From positions 496,001-560,000 of the forward strand of contig NZ_BAYX01000001.1 of assembly GCF_000696095.1 (NCBI RefSeq): a DNA stretch of 64,000 nucleotides. Direction: 5' to 3'. Each line of letters starts with the position of its first letter. The stretch's first letter is position 1. Source of the DNA: Rhizobium rhizogenes NBRC 13257 (GTDB taxonomy: Bacteria; Pseudomonadota; Alphaproteobacteria; Rhizobiales; Rhizobiaceae). The translations under genes were made by a program, and so were the position numbers. The notes below the pieces were generated by a model, which ran no database searches, was not told the DNA's origin, and was given only the letters and a program-made list of their open reading frames with translations. Below are positions 15,528 through 22,472 of the stretch, one piece after another.

Positions 15528-16783
15528 TGGCTCTAAAAGACTGGTTTAACCGCCAAAATGCGGTGAAAGCGCCTGAAACGCGCGCGAGTGTCGAAAGTCC
15601 GACGGTGCCGGTGAGCGCAGAGAACTTCATGGCGTTCTTCGGAGTGCAGAGTGCAAACTTGCCTCACGTCACGATCGACAATGCCTTGAATGTTCCGGCA
15701 GTCATGGCCGCGGTGGCGTTCATGTCACGCACCCTGGCTGCACTGCCGCGGCACGCCTACCGTACCCGCAAAAGCAGCGGCGAGCGTATCGGGGGCAGGC
15801 TTGAGACAGTCGTAAACTCGGCACCGAACGACACCGTTGGTGCGTTCAAGTTCTGGCAGTGGTTTTGGCAACAAGTGTTTACCGGCGGCCGAGGGCTTGC
15901 TTACATCGAGCGCACTCCGCAGGGGATCGACTCGCTGTGGCCGATGGATCCAACAAAAACGAACATCAAGCGCGTTGGGTTCAAGGTCACCTACGAGTAC
16001 GATGGCAAGACCTACGACGCTGCGGATGTGATCGACGTTCCGTTCATGCTGAAGCCTTGTGGCCTTCGGCACTATGGACCGATCAATAAGGCGTCGAAGG
16101 CGATCCAACTTGCACTCGCGATGAACGACTACGGTTCGAATTTCTTTGCCGGCGGCGGTGTTCCTCCGCTGGCCTTGGAAGGTCCGTTGCCTGCGGGCGC
16201 CGAAGCAATGAAGCGCGCGCAGGCGGATATCAAGCGGTCTGTGGATGCAGCTAAGAACGCAGACGAGCCAATCTTCCCAATTCCGGCTGGCTATAAACTG
16301 TCGCCAGTTGGTATCGATCCGGCTAAAGGCCAGATGGTCGAGGCGCGGCGTTTCCAGATCGAAGAGATCGCCCGAGCCTACCAACTGCCGCCAGTGTTTC
16401 TGCAGGATCTATCGCGCGCTACGTTTAGCAATGCCGAACAGCAGGATTTGCACCTGGTCAAGCACCTGATTGGCCAGTGGGCCAAGTCGCTCGAGGATGA
16501 GATCAATCTCAAATTCTTTGGTCGTTCTGGCAGCCGATACATAGAGCACAATCTTGATGGGCTTCTAAGGGGCGACTTCAAGACACGAATGGAAGGCTAT
16601 GGAATTGCCATTCAAAATGGAATTCGCAAGCCGGATGAAATCCGCGCAATGGAGAATCTTCAGGCAGAAGGCGGCGCGGCCGACAAACTCTACATTCAGG
16701 GCGCTACCGTACCGCTCGGCACATCACCCGCGATCCAGCCCGCAAACGACAACAATTCCGATAGCGAGGCTGACGCCGCATGA
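15527..16783 (+). CDS. portal protein, HK97 family
   Basis: A 418-residue HK97-type portal. Typical stretches are NVPAVMAAVAFMSRTLAALP, WFWQQVFTGGRGLAYIER, and the C-terminal AYQLPPVFLQDLSRATFSNAEQQDL loop followed by E-D-E-I-N-x-K-F. It forms the dodecameric ring at one vertex through which DNA enters. The tail IQPANDNNSDSEADAA has one of the ANDN motifs. Its end overlaps the protease start (ATGA). Confidence 0.95.
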   Translation: MALKDWFNRQNAVKAPETRASVESPTVPVSAENFMAFFGVQSANLPHVTIDNALNVPAVMAAVAFMSRTLAALPRHAYRTRKSSGERIGGRLETVVNSAPNDTVGAFKFWQWFWQQVFTGGRGLAYIERTPQGIDSLWPMDPTKTNIKRVGFKVTYEYDGKTYDAADVIDVPFMLKPCGLRHYGPINKASKAIQLALAMNDYGSNFFAGGGVPPLALEGPLPAGAEAMKRAQADIKRSVDAAKNADEPIFPIPAGYKLSPVGIDPAKGQMVEARRFQIEEIARAYQLPPVFLQDLSRATFSNAEQQDLHLVKHLIGQWAKSLEDEINLKFFGRSGSRYIEHNLDGLLRGDFKTRMEGYGIAIQNGIRKPDEIRAMENLQAEGGAADKLYIQGATVPLGTSPAIQPANDNNSDSEADAA

Positions 16784-17391
16784 CCACGAACATTGAAAAG
16801 CGCACATCCGGCCTTGGCGTCGAGGTGCGAGCTGACAGTGAGAAGCGAACGCTTGTTGGCTATGCGGCGAAATTCGACCGCTTGGCCAGCATAGGCGGTT
16901 ACTTCGATGAAAAGATCGCATCAGGTGCCTTCACTGACGCCATTAAGGGCGATATTCGCGCATTGGTCGACCATGATCCAGGCCGCGTTATCGGACGCAC
17001 CAAGAGCGGCACGCTTCGGCTTGCCGAGGATGGTGTCGGTCTTCGCGTTGAAATCGACGTGCCGGACACGACCGATGGCAACGATCTTTGGGTGCTCGTC
17101 GAGCGCGGGGACATCAGCGGCATGAGCTTCGGCTTCCGCGTCACTAAGGAAACTTGGGACGAAACCGGCGACACGCCGATCCGGACGATCGAGAAGCTTG
17201 AGCTTCACGAGGTCTCTGCGGTCGCCTGGCCGGCATACGAAGACACGACTATCGGCCTGCGCTCGCTAGAGGCAGTAAGGGCAGAGGGTGGATCCGCAAG
17301 CCGCAATGCGGCCGCAGCGGCACGGCGCGTAGCAGAGAAGCGTGCTTCCAGCGAGCAAAAGTTTCGGGGCATCCGGCAGGACGTCACGTAG
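16780..17391 (+). CDS. HK97 family prohead protease (S78)
   Basis: A 203-residue serine protease with the fold and catalytic residues of HK97 gp4: His in LVDHDPGRVIGRT and Ser in ISGMSFGFRV; the sequence then shows LHEVSAVAWPAYEDT, a strongly conserved family motif. It cleaves the capsid delta domain during maturation. It is followed by hairpins rather than directly by the capsid gene. Confidence 0.95.
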   Translation: MTTNIEKRTSGLGVEVRADSEKRTLVGYAAKFDRLASIGGYFDEKIASGAFTDAIKGDIRALVDHDPGRVIGRTKSGTLRLAEDGVGLRVEIDVPDTTDGNDLWVLVERGDISGMSFGFRVTKETWDETGDTPIRTIEKLELHEVSAVAWPAYEDTTIGLRSLEAVRAEGGSASRNAAAAARRVAEKRASSEQKFRGIRQDVT

Positions 17392-17447
17392 TCACCCGGC
17401 ATCAGCCGGAGGGCAGGGCATCCTGCCATTCACCACAACATGATCAC

Positions 17448-17470
17448 AGCTCGCTTCGGCGGGCTTTTTT
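17448..17470 (+). terminator. UUCG-loop terminator immediately upstream of the capsid gene
   Basis: AGCTCGC-TTCG-GCGGGCT (7-bp stem with one G-U) followed by TTTTT. A second hairpin, GGCAGG-GCAT-CCTGCC (17412-17427), lies just before it. The capsid Shine-Dalgarno starts 4 bases after the T-run, so this sits inside the late operon and would need read-through or antitermination, or else a new promoter. Confidence 0.75.
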
Positions 17471-17483
17471 ATTGGAGAGAAGA

Positions 17484-18764
17484 ATGTCTCTGAACGAACT
17501 TCAGGAAAAGCGCGGCCGCCTTGTTACGCAGGCTCGCGAAGCCTTGGACGAAATCACCAAGAATACCGACGACGCTCGCTCCGCGGAGCTCGACAAGCGC
17601 CACGATGACATTATGGCCGACTTCGATCGGGTCGAGAAGCAGATTGAGCGCGAAGAGCGCACCGCTGCACTCGAGAAGCGGTTCGAGGATCGTGCCGCGG
17701 AAGAGCGCGCCAAGAGGCGCCCGGTTGGCAGCGAGGAAAACCAGCGTGGTCAGGACATTGGCGACCAACTGTCCTATCGGCACGTCTTCCACAAGTATTT
17801 GGCGGCCGGCGCTGATCTTGGCGAACTTTCTGCGGAGGAGCGCTCTATCCTCAAGGCCGGTGTTCAGTCGGCGAAGGAATTCCGCGCTCAGAACACCGGA
17901 ACAACCACCGCCGGCGGCTTTACCGTGCCGACAGAGCTTGAGAACGTCATCATCAAGACGATGAAGGCGTGGGGTCCAATGTATGACGATGCGATCTGCA
18001 CCGTCCTGAATACCGCAGCGGGCAATCCGATCAAGCTTCCGACGGTGGACGACACCGCCGTTACTGCGGTGAAGCACACCGAAGGCGTGGCGCTTACCGA
18101 TGACGGCAGCAAAGATGCCACGTTCGGCCAGAAGTCTCTTGACGCATTCGTCTACGACACCGAATTCGTCCGCTTTTCCATGGAGCTCGCGCAGGATTCC
18201 ATCTTCAATATGGAATCACTTCTCGGCGAACTCCTCGGCGAGCGTCTGGCGCGCATTGCCAATCTGCAGCTTACCACCGGCGACGGCTCTGGCGATCCGA
18301 ACGGCATCGTGACAGCATCCTCGCTCGGCAAGACGGCCGCTGCCGCCGCCGCAATTGCCTCAGACGAGATCATCGATCTTTTGCATTCGGTCAATTCGGC
18401 GTATCGCCGCTCGCCGAAGGCGCGTTTCATGTTCGCCGACACTACGCTTGCCGCCGTCAGAAAATTGAAGGATGGGCAGGGCAACTATTTGTGGCAGATG
18501 GGCGATGTCACGACCGCTCAGCCTGGCACATTGCTCGGCTACCAATACAGCATCAATGACGACATGGATTCTCTTGCCGCTGCCAAGAAGGTGATGCTGT
18601 TCGGCGACTTCAGCAAGTATTTCGTCCGCAAGGTCGGTTCGCCGGTCATCGGTGTACTGCGCGAACGTTTCTGGCCTGATCTCGGCATCGCCGGCCTGAT
18701 CCGTTTTGACGGCGAGCTCGGCGATACCGCTGCCGTCAAGCACCTGATCACGGCTGCTTCCTAA
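17484..18764 (+). CDS. major capsid protein, HK97 fold
   Basis: A 426-residue HK97-type capsid protein. The start MSLNELQEKRG at 17484 follows GGAGAGAAGA. Residues 1 to about 110 form a charged coiled-coil delta/scaffold domain; the mature fold would begin near GTTTAGGFTVPTELENVIIK, the typical first segment. Later landmarks are SLLGELLGERLARIANLQLTTGDG and the C-terminal KVMLFGDFSKYFVRKVG. There is no separate scaffold gene, as expected for this type. Confidence 0.95.
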   Translation: MSLNELQEKRGRLVTQAREALDEITKNTDDARSAELDKRHDDIMADFDRVEKQIEREERTAALEKRFEDRAAEERAKRRPVGSEENQRGQDIGDQLSYRHVFHKYLAAGADLGELSAEERSILKAGVQSAKEFRAQNTGTTTAGGFTVPTELENVIIKTMKAWGPMYDDAICTVLNTAAGNPIKLPTVDDTAVTAVKHTEGVALTDDGSKDATFGQKSLDAFVYDTEFVRFSMELAQDSIFNMESLLGELLGERLARIANLQLTTGDGSGDPNGIVTASSLGKTAAAAAAIASDEIIDLLHSVNSAYRRSPKARFMFADTTLAAVRKLKDGQGNYLWQMGDVTTAQPGTLLGYQYSINDDMDSLAAAKKVMLFGDFSKYFVRKVGSPVIGVLRERFWPDLGIAGLIRFDGELGDTAAVKHLITAAS

Positions 18765-18773
18765 TCATTCGGC

Positions 18774-18791
18774 GGCGGGCTTCGGCCCGCC
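18774..18791 (+). terminator. UUCG-loop hairpin after the capsid gene
   Basis: GGCGGGC-TTCG-GCCCGCC, a perfect 7-bp GC stem, followed by TCCTCCTT rather than a T-run. It would stabilise the capsid mRNA end or partially terminate, lowering expression of downstream connector genes relative to capsid. Confidence 0.6.
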
Positions 18792-18810
18792 TCCTCCTTG
18801 GGAGGGAACA

Positions 18811-19044
18811 TTGAACATTAGAATGTTGGTCGGTCTATCCGGCAATGAATATTCGCTCTCTCCAGGCGACGAGCGTGAGTTCCCGCAGAACGAGGCAATT
18901 CGGTTGATCGAGGCTGGTTATGCAGTGCCGGTAGCCGAAGACAAAGTCGAACGCGCAGTTGCGCAGATCGTTGCCGAACGCCGATCCAAAAAGGGCAAAA
19001 CTGATGTGGTATCCGGCGAAAATAACAGCGGCGGCGACATCTGA
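18811..19044 (+). CDS. small hypothetical head protein
   Basis: A 77-residue protein with a TTG start behind GGAGGG (18801-18806). MLVGLSGNEYSLSPGDEREF then AIRLIEAGYAVPV looks like the small protein often found between the capsid and the first connector of HK97-like phages. The C-terminal half is a charged helix. Function is not known. Its last 41 bases overlap the next gene. Confidence 0.65.
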   Translation: MNIRMLVGLSGNEYSLSPGDEREFPQNEAIRLIEAGYAVPVAEDKVERAVAQIVAERRSKKGKTDVVSGENNSGGDI

Positions 19045-19549
19045 GCCGCTGTCAGTCGATGAGGTCAAGCGACGCTTGCGCGTCGATTTTGGTGATGACG
19101 ATCAAGATATCGAATTGATGATCGCTGCGGCGCGCGACCACGCTGAGAAGTATTGCAACACCCGGTTCGCAACGCAGACTGTCGAGATCAAGTGCGACGC
19201 ATTTACGGACATGGATAGACTGCCGGAGGCACCGGTGCAATCAATTGCGTCCGTTGCCTACATTGACACTGACGGCGCCGAGGCAACCCTAGATGCGGAA
19301 GTGTATGAGCTCCGCAATGACGGACTCGAGACTTCGATTGCGAGAGCTTACGGAAAGCATTGGCCGGCCGTGCGACACGGATCACGCATCACGATCACTG
19401 CCGTTGTCGGTTATGACACCGCCCCGGCAGCAGTCAAACACGCGATCCTGTTGTTCATCTCCGACGCCTACGAGCAGCGCGAGAATGCTGCGATCGAAGA
19501 TTGGACTGCGCTTGATGCGCTGCTCTGCAATTTCAGACGTGGTGTCTAA
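19004..19549 (+). CDS. head-tail connector protein (gp6-like)
   Basis: A 181-residue protein; the start MWYPAKITAAATSEPLSVDE at 19004 gives the standard length. PLSVDEVKRRLRVDF-DDDQDIELMIAAARDHAEKYCN is the signature of the gp6/YqbG-type connector, which forms a ring under the portal. Beta strands follow and a C-terminal helix (AVKHAILLFISDAYEQRENA). It lies between capsid and head closure genes, as in HK97. Confidence 0.88.
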   Translation: MWYPAKITAAATSEPLSVDEVKRRLRVDFGDDDQDIELMIAAARDHAEKYCNTRFATQTVEIKCDAFTDMDRLPEAPVQSIASVAYIDTDGAEATLDAEVYELRNDGLETSIARAYGKHWPAVRHGSRITITAVVGYDTAPAAVKHAILLFISDAYEQRENAAIEDWTALDALLCNFRRGV

Positions 19550-19797
19550 TGTGGATGAAATTCAAAGAGCGCTTCTCCTGGCATGTGACGCCAGCCATCA
19601 CCATCGTTTTTAAGCCTGACGGCGGCCCTCTTAAGGATGGCCGCTATCAGGTGACGAGAGCATGTGCGACAGCGGCCGGTGATGGGGCCGAGCGCTGTGC
19701 GCGCGCAAAAGAAGCGCAGGAGAGCGACGATGGCAACGAAACCGGGATCTGGATTGCTTCGCAACAAGCTGAATTTCCAGCGCCGCGAGGCGATTGA
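19549..19797 (+). CDS. small hypothetical head-tail region protein
   Basis: An 82-residue protein whose ATG overlaps the previous stop (TAATG). MKFKERFSWHVTPAITIVFK followed by YQVTRACATAAGDGAERCAR looks like the small basic protein that many alphaproteobacterial siphophages encode between connector and head-closure genes. The second half shares sequence with the next gene in another frame (68-bp overlap). No function known. Confidence 0.6.
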   Translation: MWMKFKERFSWHVTPAITIVFKPDGGPLKDGRYQVTRACATAAGDGAERCARAKEAQESDDGNETGIWIASQQAEFPAPRGD

Positions 19798-20086
19798 CGA
19801 CGGCTACGGCAATGAGCAGTCAGGCGACTTCGCTACGATGTTCACCGCGGCAGCTGAACTCATTCCGCTGAAGGGCGGCGAGCCAGTCCTTGCCGCCAGA
19901 CTGACCGGGACGCAACCATTCATCATCCGCATTCGAAGCTGCTTTGCTGCGCGCGAGGTCGATACCGATTGGCGCGTTGTCGATGCGCGCAATCCATCGC
20001 GGATATTCAACATCACGGCGGCCGTCGATCCGAACAACAAGAATGCTTGGATCGAGATCATGGCAACGCAGGGAGTGGCGACGTGA
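19730..20086 (+). CDS. head closure / head-tail adaptor protein
   Basis: A 118-residue protein of the SPP1 gp16/HK97 gp7 type (small beta-barrel). ATKPGSGLLRNKLNFQRREA, TMFTAAAELIPLKGGEPVLA and VDARNPSRIFNITAAVDPNN fit the family layout (antigen-like barrel, then the W-R-V-x-D and I-T-x-x-x-D-P-x-N strand pair). It joins the connector to the tail. Confidence 0.8.
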   Translation: MATKPGSGLLRNKLNFQRREAIDDGYGNEQSGDFATMFTAAAELIPLKGGEPVLAARLTGTQPFIIRIRSCFAAREVDTDWRVVDARNPSRIFNITAAVDPNNKNAWIEIMATQGVAT

Positions 20087-20253
20087 ACTCAATCAACGAA
20101 ATCACCGTGACGTTTGGCCTGCGCTGGTGGGTGAGGGCGGTCGTCTTTGTCGGATGGCTGATCTACTATTCCATTCCGTTGCAGTCGTGGCGGAACGCTT
20201 TCTCCGATTGGCTGGGGCGTCACGTTTCAAAGCGTGGTGTTTGGGTGCGGTAA
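20083..20253 (+). CDS. small membrane protein between head-tail genes
   Basis: A 56-residue protein with a GTG start overlapping the previous stop (GTGA), with GGGAG upstream. One clear transmembrane segment, about residues 15-33 (WWVRAVVFVGWLIYYSIPL), then an amphipathic basic tail. Its stop overlaps the next ATG (TAATG). A membrane protein inside the connector block is odd; a superinfection-exclusion or lysis-timing role is possible but unproven. Confidence 0.6.
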   Translation: MNSINEITVTFGLRWWVRAVVFVGWLIYYSIPLQSWRNAFSDWLGRHVSKRGVWVR

Positions 20254-20741
20254 TGGCGCTCAAAACGATAGTTCAAGGTCGAGCCAAGCTTACCAGAGAT
20301 TTGCAAGCCATTGTGCCGAACGCGCTGAAATATGCCGCGGAAGCCAATCTTCAGATCGTTGAGCAGGCGGCCGAGAAAATCAGTGACGTTGCTCCTCGAG
20401 GCGCCACGCTGGAATACGCAGAAAGCATTGAGGGCGATTTCCTGAAGAACAAGCCAGAGGCAAAGAGCTTTAGCGATAATCCTACCAAGGACAAAGACGC
20501 AGCTGGCCTTTTTGCTCCCTTTATTTGGCGCTTCCTGGAATTCGGCACCGCACCGCACAACACGGCGCCAGGCGGCGGCACGGTCAAGGGCCGATCGGAT
20601 GCGGTGCAGGGCAAAGGCCATTTGCATCCAGGCACCCCGGCGCAACCGCACATTTGGCCGACATGGCGCGCTTTTCAGGCGACAGCCAACAGAATCAAGC
20701 GAAACGCCATCAACAAGGCATTCCGCCAAGCCTTCAAGTAG
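20253..20741 (+). CDS. HK97 gp10-like tail completion protein
   Basis: A 162-residue protein starting MALKTIVQGRAKLTRDLQAI. HK97 gp10 family features: an N-terminal helix pair, RGATLEYAESI, then FAPFIWRFLEFGTAPHN, with the G-T-x-x-H near the end of the core, and PAQPHIWPTWRAFQA. It seals the head-proximal end of the tail tube. Confidence 0.85.
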   Translation: MALKTIVQGRAKLTRDLQAIVPNALKYAAEANLQIVEQAAEKISDVAPRGATLEYAESIEGDFLKNKPEAKSFSDNPTKDKDAAGLFAPFIWRFLEFGTAPHNTAPGGGTVKGRSDAVQGKGHLHPGTPAQPHIWPTWRAFQATANRIKRNAINKAFRQAFK

Positions 20742-20748
20742 GTGACCG

Positions 20749-21168
20749 ATGGCCAGCGCTGAACTGGAATTGCAGGCTGTTATTGACGCTCGCCTGAAGG
20801 CTGATGCTGCGCTGATGGCCCTGGCCAACGGTGTTTACGACATTCCGCCAAAAGAATGCTGGGCAGCCCCCAAAGAGGGATACGTAACACTCGGCGAGGC
20901 ACAGACCATTCGTGACGATGCGACCTGCATTAGCGGTGGGCAGGTGTTTTTGACGCTGCACGCCTGGTCGCGAAAGGTTGGCTATCCAGCCGTAAAGAAG
21001 ATGGCGGATGCGGTCGTCGAGAGCCTGCATCTGGCGCCATTGGCGCTGCCCACCAACAGACTTGTTTCAATCATGCACCGACAGACGCGAACGTTTCGCG
21101 ACGCTGACGGGCTGACCAGCCACGCGGTTATCGAATTCGTGGCATCCACGCACAAGCCACTGGCTTAG
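20749..21168 (+). CDS. tail terminator-type protein (DUF3168-like)
   Basis: A 139-residue protein. ELELQAVIDARLKADAALMA, NGVYDIPPKE, YVTLGEAQTIRDD and the T-L-H-A-W-S-R strand are the standard DUF3168 features; these proteins cap the tail tube at the head-proximal end. The gene order gp10-DUF3168-tube is the HK97 arrangement. Confidence 0.88.
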   Translation: MASAELELQAVIDARLKADAALMALANGVYDIPPKECWAAPKEGYVTLGEAQTIRDDATCISGGQVFLTLHAWSRKVGYPAVKKMADAVVESLHLAPLALPTNRLVSIMHRQTRTFRDADGLTSHAVIEFVASTHKPLA

Positions 21169-21211
21169 GCGTCGACCATCTAACCCACCACCACATCTTT
21201 AGGAGACCACC

Positions 21212-21643
21212 ATGGCCGACGGCGAACAGCTCGGTAGACTTTTGCTCATCAAGGTAGGCGATGGCGCCGACCCAGAGGTATTTTCGAATCTGTGCGGCCT
21301 GAAGGATCGAAGCTTCGATCTGTCCGCAAACTCGGTGGACACCACCAAGCCGAGCTGCACGAATCCTGGCGGCCCGGTTCAGAAGACTGGTCGTCCAGGT
21401 ATTACCAGCCGGACGTTTCAGGGCTCCGGAACTTTCGTTTCTAGCGCTGCTATGAAGGCATTCATGACCCACGTCATCAATGCGACCGTCTTTAACGCAC
21501 AGGTCATCGTCCCCGGCCTCGGCACCTTCGAGGGCTCGTATTTCGTGACCAGCTTCACGGCAAGCGGCGACATGGAGAATGATCTTCAGTTCAGCGCAAC
21601 CTTTGAGGCCGCCGATATTCTCGACTTTACGGCGGAGGTGTAA
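21212..21643 (+). CDS. major tail tube protein
   Basis: A 143-residue tube protein of the TTP_1 type: GRLLLIKVGDG, CGLKDRSFDLSANSVDTTKP, then GTFVSSAAMKAFM and VIVPGLGTFEGSYFVTSFTA with an E-(Y/F)-x-x-T-F-E-A end. GGAGACC precedes the ATG. It polymerises around the tape measure. Confidence 0.9.
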   Translation: MADGEQLGRLLLIKVGDGADPEVFSNLCGLKDRSFDLSANSVDTTKPSCTNPGGPVQKTGRPGITSRTFQGSGTFVSSAAMKAFMTHVINATVFNAQVIVPGLGTFEGSYFVTSFTASGDMENDLQFSATFEAADILDFTAEV

Positions 21644-21646
21644 TCC

Positions 21647-22036
21647 ATGGCGAAAGAGGAGAAAAAGGGCGTGGTTGCCACCAAGGCAGTAACAAAGCCG
21701 TTCCCGCTCTCGGTAAACGAGGCGAGGGGCGAGGCGCCGCTTTGGATCGCCGATGTTCCGCTAGTCTTGGCCGCTGAGATGAGCCGATTAGCTGCCGTTT
21801 CCAGTCGACTGCAGTGTAAGTCGCTCAACGACTTGTTCTTGCGCCTGTCGGGCGTCGAGGCTGCCGCTACATGGGCTGGGATCGAATTGCTCACCGTCAA
21901 GGGTGATGTCGTGAAGGCGCTGGAAGCGTTGAAGCTGCAGCACTTCACGGCCTGCGCCGTGGCGTTTTCTGCCATCTTGGCTCATCATTTCGATGGTGAT
22001 GAGGGAAACGCGGGAGCCGTCGACGAGGCGGCTTAA
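21647..22036 (+). CDS. tail assembly chaperone, short form (gpG-like; GTA gp10-like)
   Basis: A 129-residue protein: a charged start, then ARGEAPLWIADVPLVLAAEM, reminiscent of the GTA gp10 family, then helices. It sits between tail tube and tape measure, the fixed place for the G/GT chaperones. A canonical slippery heptamer lies 27 nt upstream of its stop, so most ribosomes would make this form and some the extended form. Confidence 0.82.
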   Translation: MAKEEKKGVVATKAVTKPFPLSVNEARGEAPLWIADVPLVLAAEMSRLAAVSSRLQCKSLNDLFLRLSGVEAAATWAGIELLTVKGDVVKALEALKLQHFTACAVAFSAILAHHFDGDEGNAGAVDEAA

Positions 22037-22251
22037 ACGACACCCACGATGCCGACGAGGACTTTCCCTGGCGCCAATGGATGCGGATCGGCATAGGCGG
22101 CCTTGGGTGGCGGCCTGCCGATTTCTGGGATGCCACCATGACGGAATTCTTTGAGGCCATTCGTGGTCACAACGAGGCGCAGGGCGGCGAGACTGAGCCA
22201 GCCGCACCGACCGAAAACGAGATGGCTGGATTGTTGGCGAAGTACGGCTAG
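21647..22251 (+). CDS. tail assembly chaperone, -1 frameshifted long form (gpGT-like)
   Basis: GGGAAAC at 22003-22009 reads G-GGA-AAC in the gpG frame, an ideal X-XXY-YYZ slip site. The -1 frame is closed just upstream (tandem TGA at 21997-22002) and open from the slip to TAG 22249-22251, adding about 80 residues to the first 121. The extension has FPWRQWMRIGIGGLGWRPAD followed by FWDATMTEF, the signature of the tail assembly chaperone found after gpG in many phages and GTAs, and has no good start of its own. GT would recruit tube subunits to the tape measure. Confidence 0.78.
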
Positions 22252-22418
22252 TTGGCGGCTGCATTGCCGCTGGCGCCTGCTTTCAGCACCCGGTGGGTGC
22301 TCGAATCCATAGCGTTGCCGGTATCCTTTGCGTCCCGCGCCATGCCGTGAAGCGTGTTTGCACACGATGACAACATCAGCAGCGCTGCCAAGACTGCAGC
22401 AAATGAAAATCTGCTCAT
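22248..22418 (-). CDS. entericidin-like small lipoprotein on the strand opposite the tail operon
   Basis: A 56-residue protein; the ATG at 22418 is 5 bases after a GGAGG. An N-terminal hydrophobic signal with lipobox LMLSSC is followed by ANTLHGMARDAKDTGNAMDS, which matches the entericidin pattern C-x-N-T-x-x-G-x-x-x-D-x-x-x-x-G-x-A. Its stop overlaps the stop of the frameshifted chaperone on the other strand. It is an independently expressed moron, perhaps active in the lysogen envelope; toxicity or exclusion functions are guesses. Confidence 0.72.
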   Translation of the reverse strand: MSRFSFAAVLAALLMLSSCANTLHGMARDAKDTGNAMDSSTHRVLKAGASGNAAAN

Positions 22419-22428
22419 CTCATCCTCC

Positions 22429-22453
22429 AAGCCCGCCATCACGCGGGCTTTTT
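22429..22453. terminator. terminator hairpin between the lipoprotein gene and the tape measure
   Basis: AAGCCCGC-CATCAC-GCGGGCTT, a perfect 8-bp stem followed by TTTC on the plus strand. It stands 11 bases before the lipoprotein ATG on the minus strand and 20 bases before the tape-measure start on the plus strand. Confidence 0.7.
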
Positions 22454-22472
22454 CTATTGTAGGGCGCAAAGC

